From: Flagellimonas aquimarina | Lineage (GTDB): Bacteria > Bacteroidota > Bacteroidia > Flavobacteriales > Flavobacteriaceae | Reading direction: 5' to 3' | DNA: 64,000 nucleotides | Assembly (NCBI RefSeq): GCF_003149745.1 | Contig: NZ_QGEG01000001.1 | Coordinates: 434,001-498,000 of the forward strand | Part shown: positions 44,429-52,872 of the stretch, one piece after another | Numbering within the stretch: the first letter of the stretch is position 1 | Layout of the letters: every line of letters begins with the position of its first letter | Notes under the pieces: generated by a model | Told to the model about the DNA's origin: nothing | The model's input: only the letters and a program-made list of their open reading frames with translations | Database searches by the model: none | Made by a program: the position numbers and the translations under genes

Positions 44429-45622
44429 TTGAAAAAAGACAATAGCACCCGTATTCTATCCATTGACATTATGAGGGGGTTAACGCTTTTCCTAATGTTA
44501 TTTGTAAATGATCTATATGTCCCCGGCGTACCCAAATGGTTAGTTCACACATCCATATCAGAAGATGGGATGGGCTTGGCAGATTGGGTTTTTCCCGGTT
44601 TTTTATTCATGGTTGGTCTGTCCATTCCATTTGCTTTTATGGCCAGAAAAAAAAGAGCAGAATCCAATACTCAGCTGCTCTTACATATTCTAACTAGAAC
44701 ATTTAGCCTTTTGCTCATAGGTTTTTTTATGGTGAACATGGAAAATTACAATGTTGAGCTAGCAAAAATAGACAAGTATTTATGGGCTATTTTAGTATAT
44801 CTATCCGTTTTTCTTATTTGGAACAAGTACCCAAAAGGGCATAAGTCCTTCTCAATATTTAAACTACTTAAACTTGTTGGTATTATAGGTCTTTTGTCCA
44901 TGGCCTTCTTCTATAGGTCTGGTACATCTGAAGATATAGGTTGGATGAGCACTAGCTGGTGGGGCATACTTGGTTTAATTGGTTGGGGATACTTGGTTTC
45001 TTCGTTGACCCATTTTTGGTTAAAAGATAGAGCATTGGCAATTGCTGTTGTTTGGACGGTGTTTGTTTCCCTCAATGTTTTGGCTCAAACATCTTTTTTG
45101 GATTTTCTAAGTCCGATAAAATCCATTTTTGGAGTAATCATTAACGGAAATGTACCATCAATTGTACTTTCTGGCTTATTAATAGGAGTTCTTTTAAAAA
45201 AACACCAGAACAGCTATGCCCGGTTTTTAGCAATTATCGTTCCCATTGGTCTAGTGTGCATTTTATTGGCTCTTGTCATGAGGAATTGGTTTACTATTTC
45301 CAAGCTTATGGGAACCCCCTCCTGGGCAATGCTATGCAATGGTCTTAGCATTTTGCTTTTTGCTCTGTTATTGTATGTGCTTGATATAAAAAAATGGCGA
45401 AAATGGTCAATCCCTTTTCTCCCTGCTGGCCAAAATTCCTTAACCACCTATTTAGCTCCAGACATTCTGTATTATCTGATTTGGGGTCTTAATCTAAATA
45501 TTTTGTTCTACAAACAGGCAGAAATACCCTGGTTGGCAGTAATGGGATCAATTGTATGGGCTTTTGCAATGATCGGTTTGGCAGCGGTACTAGCCCAAAT
45601 TCATATCCGACTTAAGTTATGA
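44429..45622 (+). CDS. Membrane acyltransferase-like protein (COG4299 / DUF5009)
   Basis: 397 aa from a TTG start, ten or so membrane helices. The opening RILSIDIMRGLTLFLMLFVND and WVFPGFLFMVGLSIPFA are diagnostic of the family that includes heparan-alpha-glucosaminide N-acetyltransferase. It may acylate a cell-surface sugar. It follows the bestrophin gene by 30 bp. Confidence 0.88.
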   Translation: MKKDNSTRILSIDIMRGLTLFLMLFVNDLYVPGVPKWLVHTSISEDGMGLADWVFPGFLFMVGLSIPFAFMARKKRAESNTQLLLHILTRTFSLLLIGFFMVNMENYNVELAKIDKYLWAILVYLSVFLIWNKYPKGHKSFSIFKLLKLVGIIGLLSMAFFYRSGTSEDIGWMSTSWWGILGLIGWGYLVSSLTHFWLKDRALAIAVVWTVFVSLNVLAQTSFLDFLSPIKSIFGVIINGNVPSIVLSGLLIGVLLKKHQNSYARFLAIIVPIGLVCILLALVMRNWFTISKLMGTPSWAMLCNGLSILLFALLLYVLDIKKWRKWSIPFLPAGQNSLTTYLAPDILYYLIWGLNLNILFYKQAEIPWLAVMGSIVWAFAMIGLAAVLAQIHIRLKL

Positions 45623-45712
45623 TTTATATAACTGCAAGCGAAAAGCCCTATTGCACTTTTTGTTTAAGCAAATTCTAGTTTATATATCTACATTAAACTA
45701 TTTTCCATTCCG

Positions 45713-45720
45713 TATTTTTG
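45713..45720 (+). promoter_or_regulatory. -7 box immediately before the lycopene cyclase gene
   Basis: TATTTTTG matches TAnnTTTG. The ATG at 45725 follows after four bases, so the mRNA would be leaderless or nearly so. Confidence 0.45.
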
Positions 45721-45724
45721 ACCA

Positions 45725-46876
45725 ATGTCCAACTACGACTATATTGTTATTGGAGCGGGGGCTGCAGGATTATTGTTGGCCGATGCCCTTACGAATGATA
45801 ATTTCTTCGCTTCCAAATCTATCTTGGTTCTTGATAAAGACGATAAGACCAAAAATGATCGAACTTGGTGTTTTTGGGAAGAGGATAATCGTAGATTTGA
45901 TGCCATTTTGCATAAAAGTTGGCCTAACATCTATTTTGCCGGAAAGCAGTTAAAGCTCTCTACCACTATTAAACCCTATCGTTATAAAATGCTCAGGGGA
46001 ATTGACTTCTATCAACACTTTATTGATAAAATAAAAAAAAGCCCAAACATTACCTGGGCAAAGGAGGAGGTAGTCAACATTCAGGAAAATGAGAGTTCAG
46101 TGCTAGTGTCCACCAAAACCAATCAGTTTAGCGGAACTATGGTGTTCAACAGTATTTTTGAATATCAACGTGTAAAAAGCCAGAAAAAATATCCTTTACT
46201 ACAGCAACATTTTTTAGGTTGGTTCGTAAAAACGGAGCAAGCCGTTTTCAACGAAGAAGAGGCTACTTTTATGGACTTTTCTATCCCACAAAAAGGGAAT
46301 ACCCGTTTTATGTATGTTTTACCTTTTTCCGGCACAGAAGCTCTTGTAGAATACACTTTATTCTCAGAACATACTTTGGAAAAAACTGAGTACGAAAATG
46401 CCATTGTGGATTATCTAGAGCAAAAATTAGGCTGCACTGATTATGAAATTCTAGAAAAGGAAACAGGTAATATTCCCATGACCTGTTATCCATTTTATAA
46501 ACACAATTCCAATAGATTGATGAATATTGGCATTGCTGGAGGATGGGCAAAGCCCAGTACTGGATTTACATTTTGTAATACACATAAAAAAGTAATCTCT
46601 TTGGCAAGGCATCTTAAAAAAGGCAAAGAAACGACCTCTTTTAATAAGCGTACCAAATTTTGGTTCTATGACCTTTTGCTGTTGGATATTCTTTATAAGA
46701 ACAACCATTTGGGTCAATCCATTTTTGAAGCGTTGTTTAAAAAAAGAAAACCTCAATTAATATTAAAGTTTCTGGATGAAGACACCACGCTGTGGGAAGA
46801 CCTTCAAATAATCAGTGCTTGCCCAAAATGGCCTTTTCTGAAAGCATTATGGTCTAGAATACTCTTTAAATACTAA
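45725..46876 (+). CDS. crtY: Lycopene cyclase (CrtY family)
   Basis: 383 aa flavoprotein. An N-terminal FAD-binding motif (GAGAAGLLLAD), the DKTKNDRTWCFWEE segment typical of CrtY, then MDFSIPQ and AGGWAKPSTGFTF further on. It closes the ends of lycopene to give beta-carotene. It converges with the DUF gene at 46873 by a 4-bp overlap and is close to a prenyl diphosphate synthase gene, which supplies its pathway. No other carotenoid genes are in the window. Confidence 0.9.
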   Translation: MSNYDYIVIGAGAAGLLLADALTNDNFFASKSILVLDKDDKTKNDRTWCFWEEDNRRFDAILHKSWPNIYFAGKQLKLSTTIKPYRYKMLRGIDFYQHFIDKIKKSPNITWAKEEVVNIQENESSVLVSTKTNQFSGTMVFNSIFEYQRVKSQKKYPLLQQHFLGWFVKTEQAVFNEEEATFMDFSIPQKGNTRFMYVLPFSGTEALVEYTLFSEHTLEKTEYENAIVDYLEQKLGCTDYEILEKETGNIPMTCYPFYKHNSNRLMNIGIAGGWAKPSTGFTFCNTHKKVISLARHLKKGKETTSFNKRTKFWFYDLLLLDILYKNNHLGQSIFEALFKKRKPQLILKFLDEDTTLWEDLQIISACPKWPFLKALWSRILFKY

Positions 46877-47298
46877 TCCTCCCTATCAAATAGATAAGCT
46901 CCTCCGTCCCAAGGGCGTGCATCAGAAATAAGCTGATCTGCGCATATTTGGATAGATCCATCAAGGTATGCCGATATAGGGTCAAGTGACACATAAAAAA
47001 AGTCGTCTGTTTCTTGTATGCTCCAAACGCCTTCCGAGATGATTTCCTGATCCTCCATTACCAAAAAAGTATTATCAGTATTGAATTGGGCAACTACCAA
47101 TTTATCGGCTTTAATTGGTTTTGGATTAATACAAAAAGAACAACTGCTTTCTATCCATTTCCATTTTCCAGTTAATTCTGAAGCAATTTCAATGTCATCT
47201 TTGTTGCATTCGTAGAACGAACTAATTTCAAATATTTCATCTTTGTCATTTGAACATGCCAGACTAAACAAAACCAAGAACAAAACAGAGATTTTCAT
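46873..47298 (-). CDS. Lipocalin-like lipoprotein of unknown function
   Basis: 141 aa. Signal peptide FSLA-C. The mature part has ELTGKWKWIESSCSFC and DGVWSIQETDDFFYV-type strands resembling flavobacterial lipocalin-like proteins. It contains an extra pair of cysteines (CSFC). Overlaps the end of crtY by 4 bp on the other strand. No specific function. Confidence 0.68.
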   Translation of the reverse strand: MKISVLFLVLFSLACSNDKDEIFEISSFYECNKDDIEIASELTGKWKWIESSCSFCINPKPIKADKLVVAQFNTDNTFLVMEDQEIISEGVWSIQETDDFFYVSLDPISAYLDGSIQICADQLISDARPWDGGAYLFDRED

Positions 47299-47367
47299 AT
47301 ATAACGGTATAGTATGATTTATTCTATAGATGGATACATACTTATTTGGTTGCTTGTAAAAAGCTTC

Positions 47368-48351
47368 CTAAACAGTTCGTTTCATAAGGTCTTCGCCAAA
47401 CTGTTTTAAAATGGTCTTGTTGGCATCATCAATAGAAATAGTTGTCAAAGCATCAAACGCTTTTTGAGTGTAAGTGTTGATTTCATTTTTAGCTTCTTCC
47501 ACAGCCCCACTTTCTTCAAAAATCAATTTCACCGTTTCTATTTTCGTTCTAGAATCCACAGGTTTTATAGAGTATAAATGCAATAGTCCTTCTCGCTGTT
47601 CTTTTTCTGCATATTCCAGAGATTTAAGAAAAAGAAAGGTTTTTTTGTTTTCAATAATGTCCCCACCAACTTGCTTGCCAAAAGTTTCTGGGTCTCCAAA
47701 AGCATCTAGATAATCATCCTGTAATTGAAAGGCGATGCCCAGGTTCTTGCCAAATTCATACACAGCCTCTGTATCAGCCTCCGTAGCATCGGCAATAATT
47801 GCCCCCATCTTCATGGCAGCCGCTACCAAAACGGCCGTTTTATATTCAATCATTTTTAAATATTCGGGGATGGTAACATCATCCCTAGTTTCAAAATCCA
47901 CATCATACTGCTGTCCTTCACAGACTTCGATAGCCGTTTTACTAAAAAGTGAGGTAAGTTTTTTAAAAATTTCTGGTGGATAGCTTTCAAAGTATTGATA
48001 CGAATTTATCAACATGGCATCACCAGATAAAATACCCGTATTTACATCCCACTTTTCATGTACAGTGGTCTTTCCCCTTCTCAATGGAGCATCGTCCATT
48101 ATATCATCATGTACCAACGAAAAATTATGAAAAACTTCTATGGCCATTGCAGAATCCAGGGCATCCATAAAGTTCCCTCCAAACAAATCGGCCGTCATGA
48201 GGGTAAGTATGGGTCTTAATCTTTTGCCTCCTAGACCAAGGATATAATTTATAGGTTCATAAAGATTCTGTGGCTCTTTTGTCTTGATCTGGTTTTCCAA
48301 ATGGGAAATAAATGCAGTACCATACCGCTCAATGCTATACGAATTCATCAT
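47368..48351 (-). CDS. Polyprenyl diphosphate synthase (FPP/GGPP type)
   Basis: 327 aa, all-helical prenyltransferase. First aspartate-rich motif DDIMDD and second DDYLD are intact, with GKRLRP for the IPP site. The residues before the first motif (FHNFSLVHDD) are bulky, which usually limits the product to C15-C20, consistent with GGPP for carotenoids. The start could be the second ATG (48348). Confidence 0.88.
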   Translation of the reverse strand: MMNSYSIERYGTAFISHLENQIKTKEPQNLYEPINYILGLGGKRLRPILTLMTADLFGGNFMDALDSAMAIEVFHNFSLVHDDIMDDAPLRRGKTTVHEKWDVNTGILSGDAMLINSYQYFESYPPEIFKKLTSLFSKTAIEVCEGQQYDVDFETRDDVTIPEYLKMIEYKTAVLVAAAMKMGAIIADATEADTEAVYEFGKNLGIAFQLQDDYLDAFGDPETFGKQVGGDIIENKKTFLFLKSLEYAEKEQREGLLHLYSIKPVDSRTKIETVKLIFEESGAVEEAKNEINTYTQKAFDALTTISIDDANKTILKQFGEDLMKRTV

Positions 48352-48527
48352 AAATCAAAAATACTGTCAATAAATTAAATTGCTCTGTAATTCCAGAAGA
48401 GTTTACCTGCACATTTTGCATTTCAGAAACCAAGATTTGCAAGGTTTGAAAAAAGTTTGTGCAAAAAACGCAATAGATTTGAAAACCTTCGTCTTTATAA
48501 TTGAAGACAGCAAACAGCCTTTTTTGA

Positions 48528-49076
48528 ATGGTTTCCAATAAAGAGAACTATAAAAACCTTACAACTTTTTTTGATGATGAGTATCATTCTCTAAAGGTAT
48601 ACGTGCGCTCAAGAGTGGATGATACAACAGAAAGGGACGCCGAGGACATTATTCAAGATGTGGCTTTGCGAATATTCTCAAGGCCAGATGATTCCTCACC
48701 CATAAACAATATTGCGGGCTTTGTATACAATTCCATCAAAAATAGAATCATTGATGTAATGAGGACCAAAAAAGAAAAAGTGCATGAGACAGACGATATT
48801 GATAAACAATGGGCCGAGTTTGCAGAACTCTTTTACGATACCGCAGACAATGTATACCCAGAAGATTCTGTACAAGCTCTTAAAGAAGCAATAAAGCAAC
48901 TAAAGCCTTCTTATCAAGACATTATCATCGCGATTGATTTTGAAGGTTACACCTACAGGGAAATTGCTGAGCAAACGGGCATTTCTCTTGGAACATTAAT
49001 GTCAAGAAGACATAGGGCACTATCCCTATTATCAAAAAAATTAGAACTAGAAAAAATAAGAATTAATAAAAATTGA
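48528..49076 (+). CDS. ECF-type RNA polymerase sigma factor
   Basis: 182 aa. Region 2 with DAEDIIQDVALRIF and region 4 with YQDIIIAIDFEGYTYREIAEQTGISLGTLMSRRHRALSLL. No zinc-finger anti-sigma gene is adjacent; instead a small membrane protein gene overlaps its end. A longer first helix than in the sigma factor at 18587 suggests a different ECF group. Confidence 0.92.
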   Translation: MVSNKENYKNLTTFFDDEYHSLKVYVRSRVDDTTERDAEDIIQDVALRIFSRPDDSSPINNIAGFVYNSIKNRIIDVMRTKKEKVHETDDIDKQWAEFAELFYDTADNVYPEDSVQALKEAIKQLKPSYQDIIIAIDFEGYTYREIAEQTGISLGTLMSRRHRALSLLSKKLELEKIRINKN

Positions 49077-49081
49077 AGAAC

Positions 49082-49495
49082 ATGGAACATACGGGTAGAT
49101 ATGAAAGAAAAATGGAGCGATATGTAACCAAAGCGGTTAAGGTCTTGTTCATGATCATTTTTGGAATTATCATGATTTTTTTAATGGGCTTTGTGTTCAT
49201 GTGGTTATGGAATTGGTTGATGCCAGATATTTTTGGTTTAACCACCCTTACCTACTGGCAGTCTTTTGGTTTATTGGCATTGGCCAAAATAATTTTTGGA
49301 TTTGGTGGTGACTCATCAAAAGGTGGCGGACATAAAAAGTCCAAAAGGGGTGATAAACTGAAGAAATATTGTAACTCCAAAAATGGAGATTCTGATTGGA
49401 GGCACTATGACCAATTTTGGAAAGAAGAAGGGCAAGAAGCTTTTAATGCTTATGTGGATAGAATTAAAAAAGAAGATCTAGATGAAGGAGAGTAA
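49082..49495 (+). CDS. Small membrane protein cotranscribed with a sigma factor
   Basis: 137 aa from the ATG at 49082 (a TTG at 49073 overlaps the sigma stop codon). Two hydrophobic segments (about 20-45 and 55-73), then a glycine-rich stretch (GGDSSKGGGHKKSKRG) and a charged C-terminus with DWRHYDQFWKEEG. The gene position suggests it acts as an anti-sigma or sensor protein, but it has none of the known anti-sigma motifs. Confidence 0.72.
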   Translation: MEHTGRYERKMERYVTKAVKVLFMIIFGIIMIFLMGFVFMWLWNWLMPDIFGLTTLTYWQSFGLLALAKIIFGFGGDSSKGGGHKKSKRGDKLKKYCNSKNGDSDWRHYDQFWKEEGQEAFNAYVDRIKKEDLDEGE

Positions 49496-49718
49496 AAAGA
49501 ACAGTCCCATTCAGAGAAGGCAGGCTTACCAATACAGGACATTTTTTTGGAGTTCAAACAGTAAAACAACAGTCCAGTCCAATAAGAGTTTCTTTTTTCG
49601 TCTTTTTATGGGTAGTTGAACCATTATTCCCAAAGAACTAAGGATACGTTAAAAAAATGTAAAACTTTGGAAACTTTTTTTGTTTTTAAAGTTTCCAAAT
49701 CTATTTTTGCTGCCCATT

Positions 49719-50324
49719 ATGCGAGAAAAGATTTTACATAAAGCGACGGAACTGTTCTTAAATCTAGGGTTTAAGAGTGTAACCATGGATGATTTGGCCA
49801 ATGAAATGGGAATTTCTAAAAAGACCATTTACTCCCATTTTGAAAATAAAACCAAATTAGTGGAAGAGAGTACCATGGATTTGTTTTGGTTTATTTCCAA
49901 CGGCATTGATGAAATTGTTGCGCTACAAAAAAACCCAATTGAAGAGCTTTACGAGATCAAAAAGTTTGTTATGCTCCACTTAAAAGATGAAAAATCATCA
50001 CCACAGTACCAATTGCAGAAATACTATCCAAAAGTGCATGAAACTTTAAAAAGAAAACAATATGAGGTTATGCAAGAATGTATCATCGCAAATGTAAAGC
50101 GTGGAATGGAAATGGAGATTTATAGAGATAATCTTAATGTAGAATTTGTCTCTAGAATTTATTTTTCCGGTGTGACCAGCATAAAGGACAACAGTCTTTT
50201 TCCAATGCAAATTTTCTCCATGATTCAATTAATGGACTATTATCTAGAATACCATCTGCGGGGCATTGTGACCCCAAAGGGAAGAAAAATATTAAACTCA
50301 ATCATCAATTCAAACCAAGAATAA
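49719..50324 (+). CDS. TetR family transcriptional regulator of the RND efflux operon
   Basis: 201 aa from the ATG at 49719 (REKILHKATELF start); a TTG at 49680 would add an implausible tail. N-terminal HTH (VTMDDLANEMGISKKTIYSHFENK) and a helical ligand-binding C-terminus. Its stop abuts the next ATG, so it heads the efflux operon and probably regulates it. Confidence 0.9.
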   Translation: MREKILHKATELFLNLGFKSVTMDDLANEMGISKKTIYSHFENKTKLVEESTMDLFWFISNGIDEIVALQKNPIEELYEIKKFVMLHLKDEKSSPQYQLQKYYPKVHETLKRKQYEVMQECIIANVKRGMEMEIYRDNLNVEFVSRIYFSGVTSIKDNSLFPMQIFSMIQLMDYYLEYHLRGIVTPKGRKILNSIINSNQE

Positions 50325-51656
50325 ATGCGAACAACCTTAATTAGTTTACTGTTAATAATCCCATTGTTCTCTCAAGCGCAGGAAAGCAAAAACAGCTTTA
50401 GTCTAGACGAGGCAATAGCCTATGCATTGGAGCATAATTATTCTGTAATCAATGCGGACAGGGATATAGTGGATGCGCAAAAGCAAAAATGGGAAACCAT
50501 TGCGGGCGGACTTCCACAGATTTCTGGAGCTATCAGTTATCAAAACCAGCTAAAACAACCCGTTTCACAAATTCCTGCTGAGTTTTTTGGAGGAGAACCT
50601 GGCACTTTTCAAGAAGTAGTCTTTGGCCAGCCCCAGTCTGCAAGAGCTACCGCTACATTGGAACAGCAGATTTTCGATGGATCTTACATTGTTGGTGTTC
50701 AGGCGACAAAAGCTTTTTTAAGTTATAGCCAAAATAATAAGGAAAAAACAGATTTGGACGTTAGAAAAGCTGTTGTAGAAGCGTATGGAAATGTATTGTT
50801 GGCTCAAGAAAGTGTGTTGATCTCTGAAAACAACAAAGCTACTTTAGAAAAGAACCTTTATGAAACCAAGCGGATTTATGAGAATGGGCTGGGGGATGAA
50901 GAAAGTGTGGATCAGTTGCAGATCACATTGTCTTCCGTGGACAATCAGCTAAAAAATGCAAAACGTCTAGAGAAGATTACCCTTCAAATGCTGAATTTGA
51001 TGATGGGTTTACCTATTACATCCCCAACAGAACTGACCGAAAATCTTGATGATTTGGCTCAAAAGCAAATTAATCTGGGATTGGTGGATTCTGAATTCAA
51101 CATAGAGAACAACGTAGATTATAAGTTGGCCCTCAATTTGAATGAACAACGTTACTATGAGCATAAGCTGGCAAAAAGTAGAGCGTTGCCCACATTGAAT
51201 GCCTTTGTTAATTATGGAGGGAACTCCTTTAGTGATAGCTTTAATTTTTTAAGTAGTGGACAAGAATGGTTTGGCCAATCTATTTTAGGGTTCGACCTCA
51301 ACATCCCCATTTTCAGTTCATTAAAAAGAAGTGCAAGTACGCAACGTGCCAAAATAGCGCTGGAAAAAGCCAAAACACAGTTTACAGAAGCCCAAGAACA
51401 GATACGGTTACAGTTGGAAAGCGCAAAAAGCGATTACATACTTTCCATAGAGGAATATGATACCTCAAAACAGAATTTAAAACTTGCTGAACGTATCGAA
51501 AACAAAAATCAAATTAAATATTCTGAAGGATTGGCGACCAGTTTTGAGCTTAGACAAGCACAGACACAGCTATATTCCACACAGCAGGAATACCTGCAAT
51601 CCATGGTTGATGTCATCAACCGCAAAACAGAATTGGAAATCATATTAAATCAATAG
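50325..51656 (+). CDS. TolC family outer-membrane efflux protein
   Basis: 443 aa with signal peptide (PLFSQAQ). Two TolC-type halves with long coiled coils (KATLEKNLYETKRIYENGLGD and the ..RIENKNQIKYSEGLATSFELRQAQTQLYSTQQEYL repeat). It forms the outer-membrane duct for the RND pump next to it. Confidence 0.93.
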   Translation: MRTTLISLLLIIPLFSQAQESKNSFSLDEAIAYALEHNYSVINADRDIVDAQKQKWETIAGGLPQISGAISYQNQLKQPVSQIPAEFFGGEPGTFQEVVFGQPQSARATATLEQQIFDGSYIVGVQATKAFLSYSQNNKEKTDLDVRKAVVEAYGNVLLAQESVLISENNKATLEKNLYETKRIYENGLGDEESVDQLQITLSSVDNQLKNAKRLEKITLQMLNLMMGLPITSPTELTENLDDLAQKQINLGLVDSEFNIENNVDYKLALNLNEQRYYEHKLAKSRALPTLNAFVNYGGNSFSDSFNFLSSGQEWFGQSILGFDLNIPIFSSLKRSASTQRAKIALEKAKTQFTEAQEQIRLQLESAKSDYILSIEEYDTSKQNLKLAERIENKNQIKYSEGLATSFELRQAQTQLYSTQQEYLQSMVDVINRKTELEIILNQ

Positions 51657-51680
51657 TCAAAAAAAGAAAACCATATCAAC

Positions 51681-52856
51681 ATGAAAAATTTAATATATCT
51701 AGTACTTACGGCCCTTGTTCTATCTTCCTGTGGAGGAGGCAACAATGGCTCGGTAGAAAGCGTTATCGCCGGGAATGATTTGGAGGCAATCCGAGCAAAA
51801 CGAACAGAGATTTCAGAACAGCAAAAAGGCTTGGAAATGGAAATTCAATCCTTGGATTCTGTTATTGCGTTGCTAGATGATAATGCAAAACTCCCTCTAG
51901 TTACAACAATACAGACCAAAACCGAAAGGTTTGATCATTATTTAGAGCTTCAAGGTGATGTAACCACAAAACAGAATGTGCTTATTTATCCTGAAATGGG
52001 CGGCACTTTATATCGTGTTTATGTAAAAGAAGGCCAAAAAGTTTCCAAAGGTCAATTATTGGCTTCAATAGATGATGGGGGGCTGTCCAGTCAGTTGGCG
52101 CAGTTAAAAACACAATCCGCATTAGCCAAGACCACATTTGAGCGCCAAAAAAGACTTTGGGAGCAAAATATTGGTTCTGAAATTCAATACTTGGAGGCAA
52201 AAACTTCCTATGAAGCACAAGAAAGTGCTGTAAAGCAAATGCAGAGTCAAGTTTCAAAGTCCTCTATAAGAGCACCATTTTCAGGAATTATTGATGATGT
52301 TATAAAAGATCAAGGTACAGTTGTTAGCCCTGGTCCCGGTTCAGAAGTTTTCCGTATTGTCAACCTTAGCAATATGTACATTAAAGTGGAAGTTCCTGAG
52401 AGTCATTTACCTAATGTAACTCCGGGAAAAAATGTTAATGTCTATTTCCCTGTGCTTGATTACAGTGTAAAAACCAAGGTGAGACAAACTGGCAATTTTA
52501 TTAATCCCAGCAATAGATCTTTTACAGCAGAAATTCCTGTTCCAAGTAACGGAGGCAATATAAAGCCAAATCTTACTGCAAAGGTCATGATCAATGATTA
52601 TACCAATGATAATGCTATCCTAATTCCACAAAGTATTGTTTCTGAAAATGCGGAAGGTGAGCAATACGTGTATTTGGTTAGTGCCGATTCTATTTCTTCA
52701 GATGCAATAGCACAAAAAGCAATCATCACTACCGGAAAAACACAAGGTGATTATGTGGAAGTACTTTCAGGGGTGAATAGTGGTGATGGTATTATTAACG
52801 AAGGTGCAAGAAGCGTTAAAGAAGGGCAGAAAGTAAAAATCAAGAATGGCCAATAG
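51681..52856 (+). CDS. RND efflux periplasmic adaptor lipoprotein (MFP)
   Basis: 391 aa. Lipoprotein signal VLSS-C. A long coiled-coil helical hairpin (about 40-70 and 125-190), lipoyl-like half motifs (GGTLYRVYVKEGQKVSKGQLLASID and SIRAPFSGIIDDVIKDQGTVV), then beta-barrel and membrane-proximal domains. Links the RND permease to TolC. Confidence 0.93.
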   Translation: MKNLIYLVLTALVLSSCGGGNNGSVESVIAGNDLEAIRAKRTEISEQQKGLEMEIQSLDSVIALLDDNAKLPLVTTIQTKTERFDHYLELQGDVTTKQNVLIYPEMGGTLYRVYVKEGQKVSKGQLLASIDDGGLSSQLAQLKTQSALAKTTFERQKRLWEQNIGSEIQYLEAKTSYEAQESAVKQMQSQVSKSSIRAPFSGIIDDVIKDQGTVVSPGPGSEVFRIVNLSNMYIKVEVPESHLPNVTPGKNVNVYFPVLDYSVKTKVRQTGNFINPSNRSFTAEIPVPSNGGNIKPNLTAKVMINDYTNDNAILIPQSIVSENAEGEQYVYLVSADSISSDAIAQKAIITTGKTQGDYVEVLSGVNSGDGIINEGARSVKEGQKVKIKNGQ

Positions 52857-52872
52857 CCAAAAGACATAGACT

